Below are positions 8,329-15,491 of a stretch of 30,076 nt of DNA, in pieces (within the stretch, counting starts at the first letter, position 1; each line of letters starts with the position of its first letter). The position numbers were made by a program, and so were the translations under genes. This DNA is from a virus. The stretch spans positions 1-30,076 of IMG/VR virus record IMGVR_UViG_3300042453_000426. One strand, written 5' to 3'. A model generated the notes under the pieces. That model saw only the letters and a list, made by a program, of their open reading frames with translations. It was not told where the DNA came from and made no database searches.

Positions 8329-8726
8329 AAAACATTTTAGACAAAATTAACCGAGCGGACGAAATCCAAGCCAACTTGGAATTGGATAAAACCGAGTTAG
8401 CTAAACACGAAGTTGAATTAGGAGCGGCACAAGATTTAGAAAAAGAATTATCTAATATTAAAAACCTTCAAAATCCGCTTGCTCAAAATATTGATAGATT
8501 AACAAATTTAGACGCTTCTTTAAAAGCTGAAAAGAAATTAGCAAATGACAATTTATTGAAATTAAATGCTTCTTACGAAAAGGCGGTACAAATACATGAT
8601 AAATTAAAAGTTAGTGCAAAAGAATTAGGTATAGATTTACCAATTGTAAATAGTGCATTAAATGTTTTAAAAGGCGCTGAAGCTGATTTTAAAGAAATAA
8701 AAAGTTTACTTAATCAAATAAAATAA
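8325..8726 (+). CDS. Small helical protein carrying KHEVEL motif
   Basis: A 133-residue, Lys/Leu/Asn-rich, almost wholly helical protein. KHEVEL occupies residues 27-32, at nearly the same distance from the N-terminus as in the protein at 7341; the rest of the two sequences is not clearly alignable. From about 8440 the gene turns A/T-rich with few CpG, unlike its first 110 bases, again hinting at a swapped C-terminal part. It lies just upstream of the scaffold-like gene (2 bases apart), so a head-assembly role is plausible but unproven. Confidence 0.6.
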   Translation: MKNILDKINRADEIQANLELDKTELAKHEVELGAAQDLEKELSNIKNLQNPLAQNIDRLTNLDASLKAEKKLANDNLLKLNASYEKAVQIHDKLKVSAKELGIDLPIVNSALNVLKGAEADFKEIKSLLNQIK

Positions 8727-8728
8727 AA

Positions 8729-9325
8729 ATGAAAAATAGCACACTACTTGAAAAAATCAAAGCAATGTTATCTAACGAAGTTAAGTTAGAGCAAATGTTA
8801 ATGGGCGACGGGGTTACCAAAATCGAAGCGGAAACTTTCGAAGCGGGTAAAGAAGTTTTCGTCGTAACTGAAGACGAACAAAAAATAGCCGTTCCCGTTG
8901 GCGAATACGAACTCGAAGACGGAAGAATTCTTGTTATCGTTGAAGAAGGTATTATTTCTGAAGTAAAAGAAAAAGAAGAAGAAGTAGAAGAAGAAGTTAA
9001 AGAAGAGGAAACTACCGAAGAAATGCCTAAAGAAGAAGAAATGTCCGAAGCCGTAGCAACGCCTAAAAAAACTATCGAGTCTATTGTTAAAGAAACTTTC
9101 TTTAGCGAAATCGAAAGACTAACAAATGAAAACGAAATGTTAAAAGCTGAATTGGCGAAACTTTCTAAAGTTGACGAAGTAGCAACAGAAGCTACCGAAC
9201 TTTCAGAAATTCCCGCGCCTATTTCTTTTAACCCCGAAAATGAAAGCGCAGTAACCCACGTAAAAATTGGTTCTAAAGCGCCAAAAGGAATTATTGATTC
9301 CGTATTAAACAAAATGTATAAATAA
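8729..9325 (+). CDS. Putative capsid scaffold protein
   Basis: A 198-residue, very acidic protein. A small beta-like N-terminal part (residues 25-80, including VGEYELEDGRILVI) is followed by a Glu-rich low-complexity stretch (80-110) and a coiled coil (120-150). Acidic, coiled-coil proteins placed immediately before the major capsid gene are typical scaffolds, removed by the prohead protease during maturation. The gene ends 15 bases before the capsid gene. The assignment rests on composition and position; no motif proves it. Confidence 0.6.
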   Translation: MKNSTLLEKIKAMLSNEVKLEQMLMGDGVTKIEAETFEAGKEVFVVTEDEQKIAVPVGEYELEDGRILVIVEEGIISEVKEKEEEVEEEVKEEETTEEMPKEEEMSEAVATPKKTIESIVKETFFSEIERLTNENEMLKAELAKLSKVDEVATEATELSEIPAPISFNPENESAVTHVKIGSKAPKGIIDSVLNKMYK

Positions 9326-9340
9326 TTAAAATTTAATAAA

Positions 9341-10279
9341 ATGCCAAATCCAACAATTACTACAACGTATGCAGGTCAATGGGCAGGGAAATATGTTTCC
9401 GCAGCCCTACTTTCCGCACCAACTATCGAAGGTGGCGGGGTTACCGTTATGCCTAACGTAAAATTTAAAGCGGTTATCCAACGTTTGGAGACTACCGATT
9501 TCTTGAAAGATGCTACTTGCGACTTTACCCCCGTGGGTACGGTAGACCTTACCGAGCGAGTTCTTGAAGTTAAAGACCTTCAAGTAAATATGACTCTTTG
9601 TAAATCAGAGTTCCATAGAACTTGGCAGTCTATCGAAATGGGTTATTCCTCTTTCGATACTTTACCAAAATCTTTTGCTGATTATCTAATAGCTTATGCC
9701 GCTGAAAAAGTAGCAGCCGCTAACGAGATTTCTATTTGGCAGGGTTCTGCTTCTACAAGTGGTCAATTCGACGGGCTTTATTCAACTGCTTTAGCTGATA
9801 TCAACTTACCACCCGCTCAATTAGTTCCTTCGGTTGCTATTACTGCGGGTAACGTTATTGCACAAATGCAATTAGTTTACGATGCTATACCTTCTACTCT
9901 TTACGGAAAGCCCGACTTGAAAATCTATGTTTCTCAAAACGTTGCTAAAGCATACGTTGCCGCTCTTGGTGGTTTCGGATTGCTTACTAACTCTGAAGCT
10001 AACGCGGGTACTAACAACTTGGGTACACAATGGTATGCTAACGGAAGCCTTACTTTTAACGGACTTCCCGTATTTATGGCAAACGGACTTCCTGTTGACT
10101 CTATGATGGCTACAACTGTATCTAACCTTTACTTTGGATGTTCACTTTTAAGCGACACTCAAGAAGTAAGAGTAATTGATACAAGCGCTACATTGGGAGA
10201 CGATAACGTACGAATCGTTATGCGAATGGCAGCGGGTGCGCAATACGGAGTTATCGAGGACATCGTAGTTTACGGATAA
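9341..10279 (+). CDS. Major capsid protein (HK97-fold type)
   Basis: A 312-residue protein with the composition of a major capsid protein (rich in Ala, Thr, Gly, Val, few charges), lying right after protease and scaffold-like genes and followed by its own strong terminator. The central part has features common to Bacteroidetes phage capsid proteins, including EISIWQGS near residue 132 and a C-terminal GAQYGVIEDIVVYG strand. Codon use here is richer in T/C endings (GCT, TCT, CTT) than in most other genes, as expected of a very highly expressed gene. The start ATG follows an A/T-rich leader. Together these make the call secure although the fold itself is inferred. Confidence 0.85.
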   Translation: MPNPTITTTYAGQWAGKYVSAALLSAPTIEGGGVTVMPNVKFKAVIQRLETTDFLKDATCDFTPVGTVDLTERVLEVKDLQVNMTLCKSEFHRTWQSIEMGYSSFDTLPKSFADYLIAYAAEKVAAANEISIWQGSASTSGQFDGLYSTALADINLPPAQLVPSVAITAGNVIAQMQLVYDAIPSTLYGKPDLKIYVSQNVAKAYVAALGGFGLLTNSEANAGTNNLGTQWYANGSLTFNGLPVFMANGLPVDSMMATTVSNLYFGCSLLSDTQEVRVIDTSATLGDDNVRIVMRMAAGAQYGVIEDIVVYG

Positions 10280-10299
10280 TCAATAACTAAAATATAACG

Positions 10300-10329
10300 G
10301 GGTGGTGGATAAACTGCCACCCTTTTTTT
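10300..10329 (+). terminator. Rho-independent terminator after capsid gene
   Basis: GGGTGG at 10300-10305 pairs with CCACCC at 10317-10322 across an 11-base loop and is followed by seven T. It would end or reduce transcripts just after the capsid gene. Confidence 0.85.
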
Positions 10330-10352
10330 AAACTTTTAAAAACTAAAATAAA

Positions 10353-10916
10353 ATGAGTTGCGATATAACACACGGACGCGAAGAGCAATGTAAAGACGCG
10401 GTTGGTGGGCTTCGAAATATCTATATTTTGAACTATGGATTATACGACCCACAAACCGACATTACTTACGACCCTACACCCGCCCTTTCAGATTTAATTA
10501 CGGGGATTTCTTTACCCGCCTTATCTTCTATTTACAAGTTCGAATTAAAGGGTACAAACTCTTTCGAACAAACTATCACAAGTTCACGTGAAAACGGAAC
10601 TACTTTCTTTGAGCAAGTGTTGTCTATTCAGTTGAAAAAACAAGACGCAGTAACACACAAAGAAATTAAATTGTTATCTTACGGACGACCTAACATTATC
10701 GTTGAAAATAACAATAACCAATACTTTATCGCAGGTCTTGTAAGAGGTATGGACGTTACTGCGGGGACTATCTCAAATGGTACTGCGTTGGGCGATATGA
10801 ACGGATACGGATTGACTTTTACGGGGCAAGAGCCCGTAATCGCCAACTTCCTTGATTGTTCAGACGAAGCGGCATTGGTTGCTTTGTTAAATAACCCTAC
10901 GGTAGTTAATTCATAA
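10353..10916 (+). CDS. Putative major tail tube protein
   Basis: A 187-residue beta-rich protein. It starts with a Cys-containing segment (SCDITHGREEQCKDA), and its C-terminal part has DMNGYGLTFTGQEP at about residues 147-160, a pattern I associate with tail tube-like proteins of Bacteroidetes phages. It is bracketed by two strong terminators and has codon use similar to the capsid gene, so it is probably an abundant virion protein. Its place between capsid and portal, away from the other tail genes, is unusual; a second head or decoration protein is the main alternative. Confidence 0.5.
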   Translation: MSCDITHGREEQCKDAVGGLRNIYILNYGLYDPQTDITYDPTPALSDLITGISLPALSSIYKFELKGTNSFEQTITSSRENGTTFFEQVLSIQLKKQDAVTHKEIKLLSYGRPNIIVENNNNQYFIAGLVRGMDVTAGTISNGTALGDMNGYGLTFTGQEPVIANFLDCSDEAALVALLNNPTVVNS

Positions 10917-10940
10917 GAACTTTTGTTCATAGCGTAAATT

Positions 10941-10964
10941 GGGGGTTAATAGCCCCCTTTTTTA
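10941..10964 (+). terminator. Rho-independent terminator after tail-tube-like gene
   Basis: GGGGG at 10941-10945 pairs with CCCCC at 10953-10957 over a 7-base loop, followed by seven T. A longer upstream TTG-started reading of the next gene would run through this hairpin, which argues for the later ATG. Confidence 0.85.
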
Positions 10965-10998
10965 TTGCACAAAAAAACGAATAAAGAGTTATTATAAT

Positions 10999-11331
10999 AT
11001 GATAGTAGTTCAAGAAACAAATGTAAGCCAAACGTTCGACTTTATACCACGATACGGAACGCCCGTAACTTTAGAACTTACCGACGAAAATACCAATGTT
11101 ATGGTAGTGGTTACGGGTGTGTTCACGGGTGGCGATTATGTACACTCTTTTAGTGGTGTGCTACCCACGGAAGAAAACCATTTTTATTGGATGGTACTAA
11201 AAGACGGGGGTTCAAACATAGTTTTAAAGGAACGTATTTTTTGTACTAACCAACCTATTAACACTTTCTCTGTAAATAACGGGGGCTACGTTTCTAATCA
11301 AACCATTAACGACTTTATAATGTATGAATAA
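10999..11331 (+). CDS. Hypothetical virion-associated protein
   Basis: I start this gene at the ATG at 10999, downstream of the terminator hairpin, giving 110 residues. The protein is beta-rich (alternating hydrophobic residues, many Thr, Val, Asn), lacks Lys-rich or membrane segments, and its end overlaps the portal gene by 8 bases. Such a small beta protein between tail-tube-like and portal genes could be a head decoration or joining protein, or a fibre-like protein. I recognise no family. Confidence 0.55.
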   Translation: MIVVQETNVSQTFDFIPRYGTPVTLELTDENTNVMVVVTGVFTGGDYVHSFSGVLPTEENHFYWMVLKDGGSNIVLKERIFCTNQPINTFSVNNGGYVSNQTINDFIMYE

Positions 11332-13102
11332 TATACACGTTTTACATTTAGCAGAATACCAACAACCAACGATTCAAGAATCGAAGCGCGATAATTGGGT
11401 AGAGTTCGGCGAAGATAATAATTACTTCGGTTACTTAATAGATAGGTACACTAAGTCGACCACGAATAGCGCCATTATAAACAACGTAGCGCGACTTATT
11501 TACGGAAAAGGTCTAAGCGCCTTGGACGCTTCAAGAAAGCCCAACGAATACGCTCAAATGATGACTTTATTTTCTACCGATTGCGTTCGTAAAATGGTAT
11601 TCGATAGGAAATTATTTGGTCAATTTGCTATTCAAGTACACTATAACGACAAGCACGACAAGATTCTAAAGGCTTATCATATACCCGTTAATCTATTACG
11701 CGCAGAAAAATGTAACGAAAAAGGCGAAATTACGGGTTATTATTACTCGGATAATTGGGAAGACACACGAAAATACGAACCTAAAAGGCTACCCGCGTTT
11801 GGATTCTCAAAGGAGAAAGTAGAAATCCTTTATGTAAAGCCTTACGGGGTTGGAATGAAATACTATGCCTACCCCGACTATCAAGGGGCGATACCTTACG
11901 CAGTTCTTGAAGAAGAAGTAAGCGACTACCTTATTAACGAGGTACAACACGGATTCAGCGGAACGAAGGTAATCAACTTTAACAACGGGGTCCCAAGCGA
12001 AGAACAACAAGACCTAATAGCCCAAAAGGTTATGGGTAAGTTAACGGGTTCGAAGGGAGAAAAAGTAATAGTAGCTTTTAATCAAAATTCGGAATCCAAG
12101 ACGACAATAGACGACGTACCATTAAACGACGCGCCCGACCATTATACATACCTTTCAGAAGAATGTTTAAGAAAAATAATGTTAGGACACAACGTTACTT
12201 CGCCTTTGCTTTTTGGTATTGCAAGTTCTAACGGGTTTAGTTCGAATGCAGACGAATTGCAGAACTCTTTTATTCTTTTTAATAATATGGTTATTAGACC
12301 ATTTCAAGAAGAAATATTAGAAGCCTTTGACCGCATTTTAGCGTATAACGGAATCAGTTTAAAACTATTCTTCAAGACGCTTAAACCTTTAGAATTTACC
12401 GACCTTGAAAACGCACAAACCGAAGAACAAGTAGCCGAAGAAACGGGAGCGGACACTACAGAACTAAAAGCCCAAAGTAATTTAGACAACGAAGTAGCTA
12501 CGGCACTAATTGAACTTGGCGAAGACCCTAACCCCGAATGGTTATTAGTAGACGAATACGAATTAGATTACGACACCGACGAAGCGGAAAACGAACTATT
12601 TAAAGAGCGCAAAAAAACACTTTTCGAAAAAGCGAAAAAGATAGTTTCCACGGGAGTAGCGTTTCCCAACTCAAAGAGTAAACAAGACGACGTTATAGAC
12701 GGCATTAAATTTATTACACGTTACGTTTATGCAGGAGTTACAACGGCAAAGAGTCGGGAGTTCTGTAAAAAAATGATAGCCGCAAATAAGATTTACCGAA
12801 AAGAAGACATAGAACGAATGTCCAATCAAGTGGTTAACGAAGGTTGGGGTCCAAGAGGCGCTAACACTTATTCGATTTGGTTTTACAAAGGGGGCGGTAA
12901 TTGCCACCACAGATGGAATAAACAAGTTTACGCAAGTTTTGAAGGCACGGGAATAGACGTTAATTCCCCTAACGCTAAAGTAATTGCAGGGACTAAAGCG
13001 GAAAAATTAGGCTACGTTATTAAGAACGATAAGAAGGTAGCGCAAAGACCCGTGGATATGCCGTACAACGGCTTTTTACCAACCAATAAAAGATTTAAAT
13101 AA
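11324..13102 (+). CDS. Portal protein with C-terminal extension
   Basis: The 592-residue protein has the layout of a phage portal: an N-terminal part with YGKGLSALD around residue 60, a central mixed region, and a helical crown-like segment near 290-350 ending in FNNMVIRPFQEEI. Portals form the dodecameric ring at the capsid vertex through which DNA passes. From about residue 420 there is an added domain of about 170 residues with GWGPRGANTYSIW and GGGNCHHRWNKQVYA, a Cys/His/Trp-rich motif that I associate with head-morphogenesis proteins of Bacteroidetes phages. The start overlaps the upstream gene by 8 bases and the stop overlaps the next start (TAATG). Portal identity is fairly firm; the function of the extension is unknown. 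Confidence 0.75.
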   Translation: MNNIHVLHLAEYQQPTIQESKRDNWVEFGEDNNYFGYLIDRYTKSTTNSAIINNVARLIYGKGLSALDASRKPNEYAQMMTLFSTDCVRKMVFDRKLFGQFAIQVHYNDKHDKILKAYHIPVNLLRAEKCNEKGEITGYYYSDNWEDTRKYEPKRLPAFGFSKEKVEILYVKPYGVGMKYYAYPDYQGAIPYAVLEEEVSDYLINEVQHGFSGTKVINFNNGVPSEEQQDLIAQKVMGKLTGSKGEKVIVAFNQNSESKTTIDDVPLNDAPDHYTYLSEECLRKIMLGHNVTSPLLFGIASSNGFSSNADELQNSFILFNNMVIRPFQEEILEAFDRILAYNGISLKLFFKTLKPLEFTDLENAQTEEQVAEETGADTTELKAQSNLDNEVATALIELGEDPNPEWLLVDEYELDYDTDEAENELFKERKKTLFEKAKKIVSTGVAFPNSKSKQDDVIDGIKFITRYVYAGVTTAKSREFCKKMIAANKIYRKEDIERMSNQVVNEGWGPRGANTYSIWFYKGGGNCHHRWNKQVYASFEGTGIDVNSPNAKVIAGTKAEKLGYVIKNDKKVAQRPVDMPYNGFLPTNKRFK

Positions 13103-13605
13103 TGGCTGAAGCATTATTAATAACCCGCGACGATTTAGTAAGGTTCACCGCAGTTAACGGAAATATGGACACGGACACGTTTATACAATGGATAAAGGTA
13201 GCCCAAGACATACATATACAAAATTACACGGGTACGGACTTATTAGAGAAGATTAAAACCGACATAATAAACAACACGTTAATAAACCCTTATTTAACCC
13301 TTGTCGAAACGTATTTAAAGCCTATGTTAATCCATTGGGCAATGGTTGAATTCTTACCCTTCCAAGCCTATACAATCGCGAACAAAGGAATCTTTAAACA
13401 TAGTTCCGAAAACGCCACAAACATAGATAAAAACGAAGTAGACTTCTTAATAGAGAAACAACGGCAGTTGGCAGTATATTACACCGAAAGATTCATAGAT
13501 TATATGTCTTTTAACAATGCGTTGTTTCCCGAATACACTACGAATAGTAACGGAGATGTTTACCCTTCTTCAGATTCCACAACTTATACGGGTTGGTACT
13601 TATGA
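13102..13605 (+). CDS. Putative head-tail connector protein
   Basis: A 167-residue, mainly helical protein directly after the portal gene, of the size and place of gp6/gp15-like head-tail connectors that sit below the portal. It has a helical N-terminal part (LLITRDDLVRF) and a central Trp/Pro-containing stretch (MLIHWAMVEFLPFQAY) as in Bacteroidetes connector-like families. Its start overlaps the portal stop (TAATG), and its stop overlaps the next microprotein (ATGA). No catalytic residues are visible. Confidence 0.55.
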   Translation: MAEALLITRDDLVRFTAVNGNMDTDTFIQWIKVAQDIHIQNYTGTDLLEKIKTDIINNTLINPYLTLVETYLKPMLIHWAMVEFLPFQAYTIANKGIFKHSSENATNIDKNEVDFLIEKQRQLAVYYTERFIDYMSFNNALFPEYTTNSNGDVYPSSDSTTYTGWYL

Positions 13606-13679
13606 AAAAGATTTATACCCCTAAAAAACAAAACATTATTAAACTAACGAAGTTATTAATTAAACTAAATAAAAAATGA
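13602..13679 (+). CDS. 25-residue basic microprotein
   Basis: A short frame (begins MKKIYTPKKQN) of 25 residues with 9 Lys and no acidic residue, probably one amphipathic helix. It is linked at both ends: its ATG overlaps the connector stop as ATGA, and its own TGA overlaps the start of the next microprotein as ATGA. Two such joints in a row make chance unlikely. Function unknown; a DNA-binding or membrane-active helix just ahead of the lysis genes is possible. Confidence 0.55.
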   Translation: MKKIYTPKKQNIIKLTKLLIKLNKK

Positions 13680-13798
13680 ACTATTGGGGACAAGGCGCAG
13701 TTAATGCCATAGGTTGGGGACAAGCCGCAAAAAATATAATAGGTTGGGGTTCTATTTGTGCCGATAGTTGGTCACCCAATACAAATTTAGTCGGGTGA
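13676..13798 (+). CDS. 40-residue Trp-Gly repeat microprotein
   Basis: The product contains three copies of a W-G-[QS] unit, two with similar spacing: YWGQGAVNAIGWGQ and then NIIGWGS, and ends in a Trp-Ser-Pro segment. I have met closely similar short WGQ/WGS proteins beside tail or lysis genes in Bacteroidetes phages, with no known role. Its start overlaps the previous stop (ATGA), and its TGA overlaps the GTG start of the next gene (GTGA). The repeated Trp-Gly-Gln pattern could form a small beta or collagen-like stack or a membrane-surface peptide; the sequence does not decide. Confidence 0.65.
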   Translation: MNYWGQGAVNAIGWGQAAKNIIGWGSICADSWSPNTNLVG

Positions 13799-13974
13799 AA
13801 AAATTAGACCACCTTCAAGGATTAGGACTTATATATTATATATGCGGTTACGCGGGTTTCCTGTTTGCCGTATTCGATGACATACCAATTTACCAAAAAC
13901 TATTTAGCGCTACCTTTTGCGCATACATTACATACCAATTAATCGCCTATTGGAACTACACAGATGAAAACTAA
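13795..13974 (+). CDS. Small two-helix membrane protein
   Basis: I choose the GTG at 13795, which overlaps the upstream TGA as GTGA, over an earlier TTG. The 59-residue product has two likely membrane helices, GLIYYICGYAGFLFAVF at about residues 10-27 and a second near 36-53. It overlaps the holin gene by 11 bases. A small membrane protein directly before a holin could be an antiholin, a second holin or a pinholin-like partner; this is inference from place and topology. Confidence 0.55.
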   Translation: MKKLDHLQGLGLIYYICGYAGFLFAVFDDIPIYQKLFSATFCAYITYQLIAYWNYTDEN

Positions 13975-14392
13975 ACTTTCCCTTTTCTTACTTTCGATAC
14001 TATCAATATTAGCACCTATAAAACCGCTTCTTGGTATTGTAATTACGTTTACTATTTTAGATTTATTTTTTGGTATATGGAAAAGTGTAAAATTAGGAGG
14101 ATGGAAAGTTTTTAGGTCATTTGAATTGACAAAAACAGTTTCTAAAACTTTGTTATATATCGGAGCGATTGTGTCTGTTTATTTTTTAGAAAAATATTTA
14201 CTTGAAGATATTTTAGGACTTTTCGTAAGCGTTCACTTGGTCTTAACCAAGGCGTTTACTTTCTTTTGTACGTTTATCGAAATTAAATCTATAAACGAAT
14301 CGTACGAAGACGTTACGGGTAAGAACGTACTAAAGTCTTTTAAGGAGTTTTTGACGCGAACCAAGAACGACCTTACCGAGTTTAAAAACTAA
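13964..14392 (+). CDS. Holin
   Basis: A 142-residue protein with about four hydrophobic segments (near residues 5-19, 22-39, 62-79 and 84-106) and a charged C-terminal helix (KEFLTRTKNDLTEFKN). The central DLFFGIWKSVKLGGWK followed by helices resembles holins of the phage_holin_4 type. Its job would be to form inner-membrane lesions that release or activate the endolysin at the end of infection. The next gene, endolysin-like, starts 2 bases after its stop. Part of the gene (about 14040-14170) is A/T-rich, as expected for membrane helices. Confidence 0.72.
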   Translation: MKTKLSLFLLSILSILAPIKPLLGIVITFTILDLFFGIWKSVKLGGWKVFRSFELTKTVSKTLLYIGAIVSVYFLEKYLLEDILGLFVSVHLVLTKAFTFFCTFIEIKSINESYEDVTGKNVLKSFKEFLTRTKNDLTEFKN

Positions 14393-14394
14393 AT

Positions 14395-15000
14395 ATGTAC
14401 ACAAATATGTACACACGCGAACAAATTGAAAAAGCCGTTAAAGATAAGGGCTACAAATGGTTTGAAGATAATTCAAATAAAGGGTACGACGTTAATATAG
14501 TAGGGGTTAGAAATAACGCCCCTTCGATAGCCGATAAGGTAACAAACGTGTTCGACGATTTTATAACTATTTCGTTTAAAGATGCAAACGGAATATGGCA
14601 GTTTTTCTGTTGGAATGCGACCACAGACGCGGGGAAAAAAGGCGTTGAAAAATTCGGAAACCCAAAAGGAGTTGCGCGGTTAGTAGCAGGTCAATATCGA
14701 GGCGTTTGGGCTATTGACAAGCACCGAGGCAAGTACGACGCATTATGCCAAAGATTAGGAAACGTTACGGTGTGGCGCGATGCCAACCGAGACTTAAAGT
14801 TTGACGAAATCAAAACGGACACGGGAATGTTTGGAATCAATATTCATAAGGCGGGAACGGATTCGACTTGGGTGGAAAATTGGTCAGAAGGTTGCCAAGT
14901 TTTTAAAAGAGTAAAGGACTTCGAAACCTTTATGTTTATCTGTAAGAAAGCCGCGAAGATTCACGGCAACAAGTTTAGTTACACTTTGCTCGAAATATGA
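14395..15000 (+). CDS. Endolysin-like protein with YkuD-type motif
   Basis: The 201-residue protein carries GINIHKAG at residues 147-154 and WSEGCQVF at 163-170; His151 and Cys167 are 16 apart, as in the H-x14-17-S-x-G-C active site of YkuD-type L,D-transpeptidases and related L,D-carboxypeptidases. Upstream parts (VAGQYRGVWAIDKHRG) resemble a Bacteroidetes phage lysin family. It follows the holin by 2 bases and precedes the spanin candidate, so peptidoglycan attack during lysis is the likely role. No signal peptide is present, so export would depend on the holin. Two start codons lie in a 12-base tandem repeat (14395 and 14407); I give the first. A transpeptidase acting in wall remodelling instead of lysis is the alternative. 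Confidence 0.65.
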   Translation: MYTNMYTREQIEKAVKDKGYKWFEDNSNKGYDVNIVGVRNNAPSIADKVTNVFDDFITISFKDANGIWQFFCWNATTDAGKKGVEKFGNPKGVARLVAGQYRGVWAIDKHRGKYDALCQRLGNVTVWRDANRDLKFDEIKTDTGMFGINIHKAGTDSTWVENWSEGCQVFKRVKDFETFMFICKKAAKIHGNKFSYTLLEI

Positions 15001-15491
15001 GACTATTTTTAATAGCGTTTTTAATCGTTTTAACGGCGTTTTCGTGTTCAAGTGAACGCCAAGCACAATACCATTACAGAAAGGCTCTTAAACACGGGCT
15101 AAAGGTGGTACAAGAAACCGACACAATAAGGATTACTACAATAGATTCTTTCCCCGTTATAATTAACGATACTATCGTATGGGAAAAGTTTATAAGTACA
15201 AAAGACACTTTGATAGAATATAGAAACGTTTATATTCCAAAAGATAGATGGCAAACTAAAATTGAATACCGCGAACGAATAAAGACCTTAAAAATCAAAG
15301 GCGACACCCAAGTTAAGATAGTTAAACACGAAGCCAAAGCCAAGGTCAAAACCAAACAAATAGTTAAATATCGTACTTCGTGGTGGGTGGTTTTAGTAGC
15401 TTTTGTTTTAGGCTTCTTTTTAAGGTTTATTCTTAATTCTTCGTTTTTTAATAGGATTAGTTTACTTTTACGTTATAGAAATCAGTTATAA
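14997..15491 (+). CDS. Candidate unimolecular spanin (u-spanin)
   Basis: The 164-residue product starts with a lipoprotein-like signal, a hydrophobic core from residue 3 to 16 ending in TAFSC with the putative lipidated Cys17, and has a single C-terminal membrane helix at about 128-147 (WWVVLVAFVLGFFLRFIL). Between them lies a periplasm-sized, charged linker. An outer-membrane lipid anchor joined to an inner-membrane helix in one chain is the layout of u-spanins such as T1 gp11, which fuse the two membranes at the last step of lysis. Its start overlaps the endolysin stop (ATGA). The lipobox is looser than in enterobacteria, as is common in Bacteroidetes. Confidence 0.68.
   Translation: MRLFLIAFLIVLTAFSCSSERQAQYHYRKALKHGLKVVQETDTIRITTIDSFPVIINDTIVWEKFISTKDTLIEYRNVYIPKDRWQTKIEYRERIKTLKIKGDTQVKIVKHEAKAKVKTKQIVKYRTSWWVVLVAFVLGFFLRFILNSSFFNRISLLLRYRNQL

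Noticed and set aside
10939-10998. TTG-started extension of the gene now placed at 10999
   Set aside because: It would translate through a strong terminator hairpin; the ATG at 10999 has a normal A/T-rich context.
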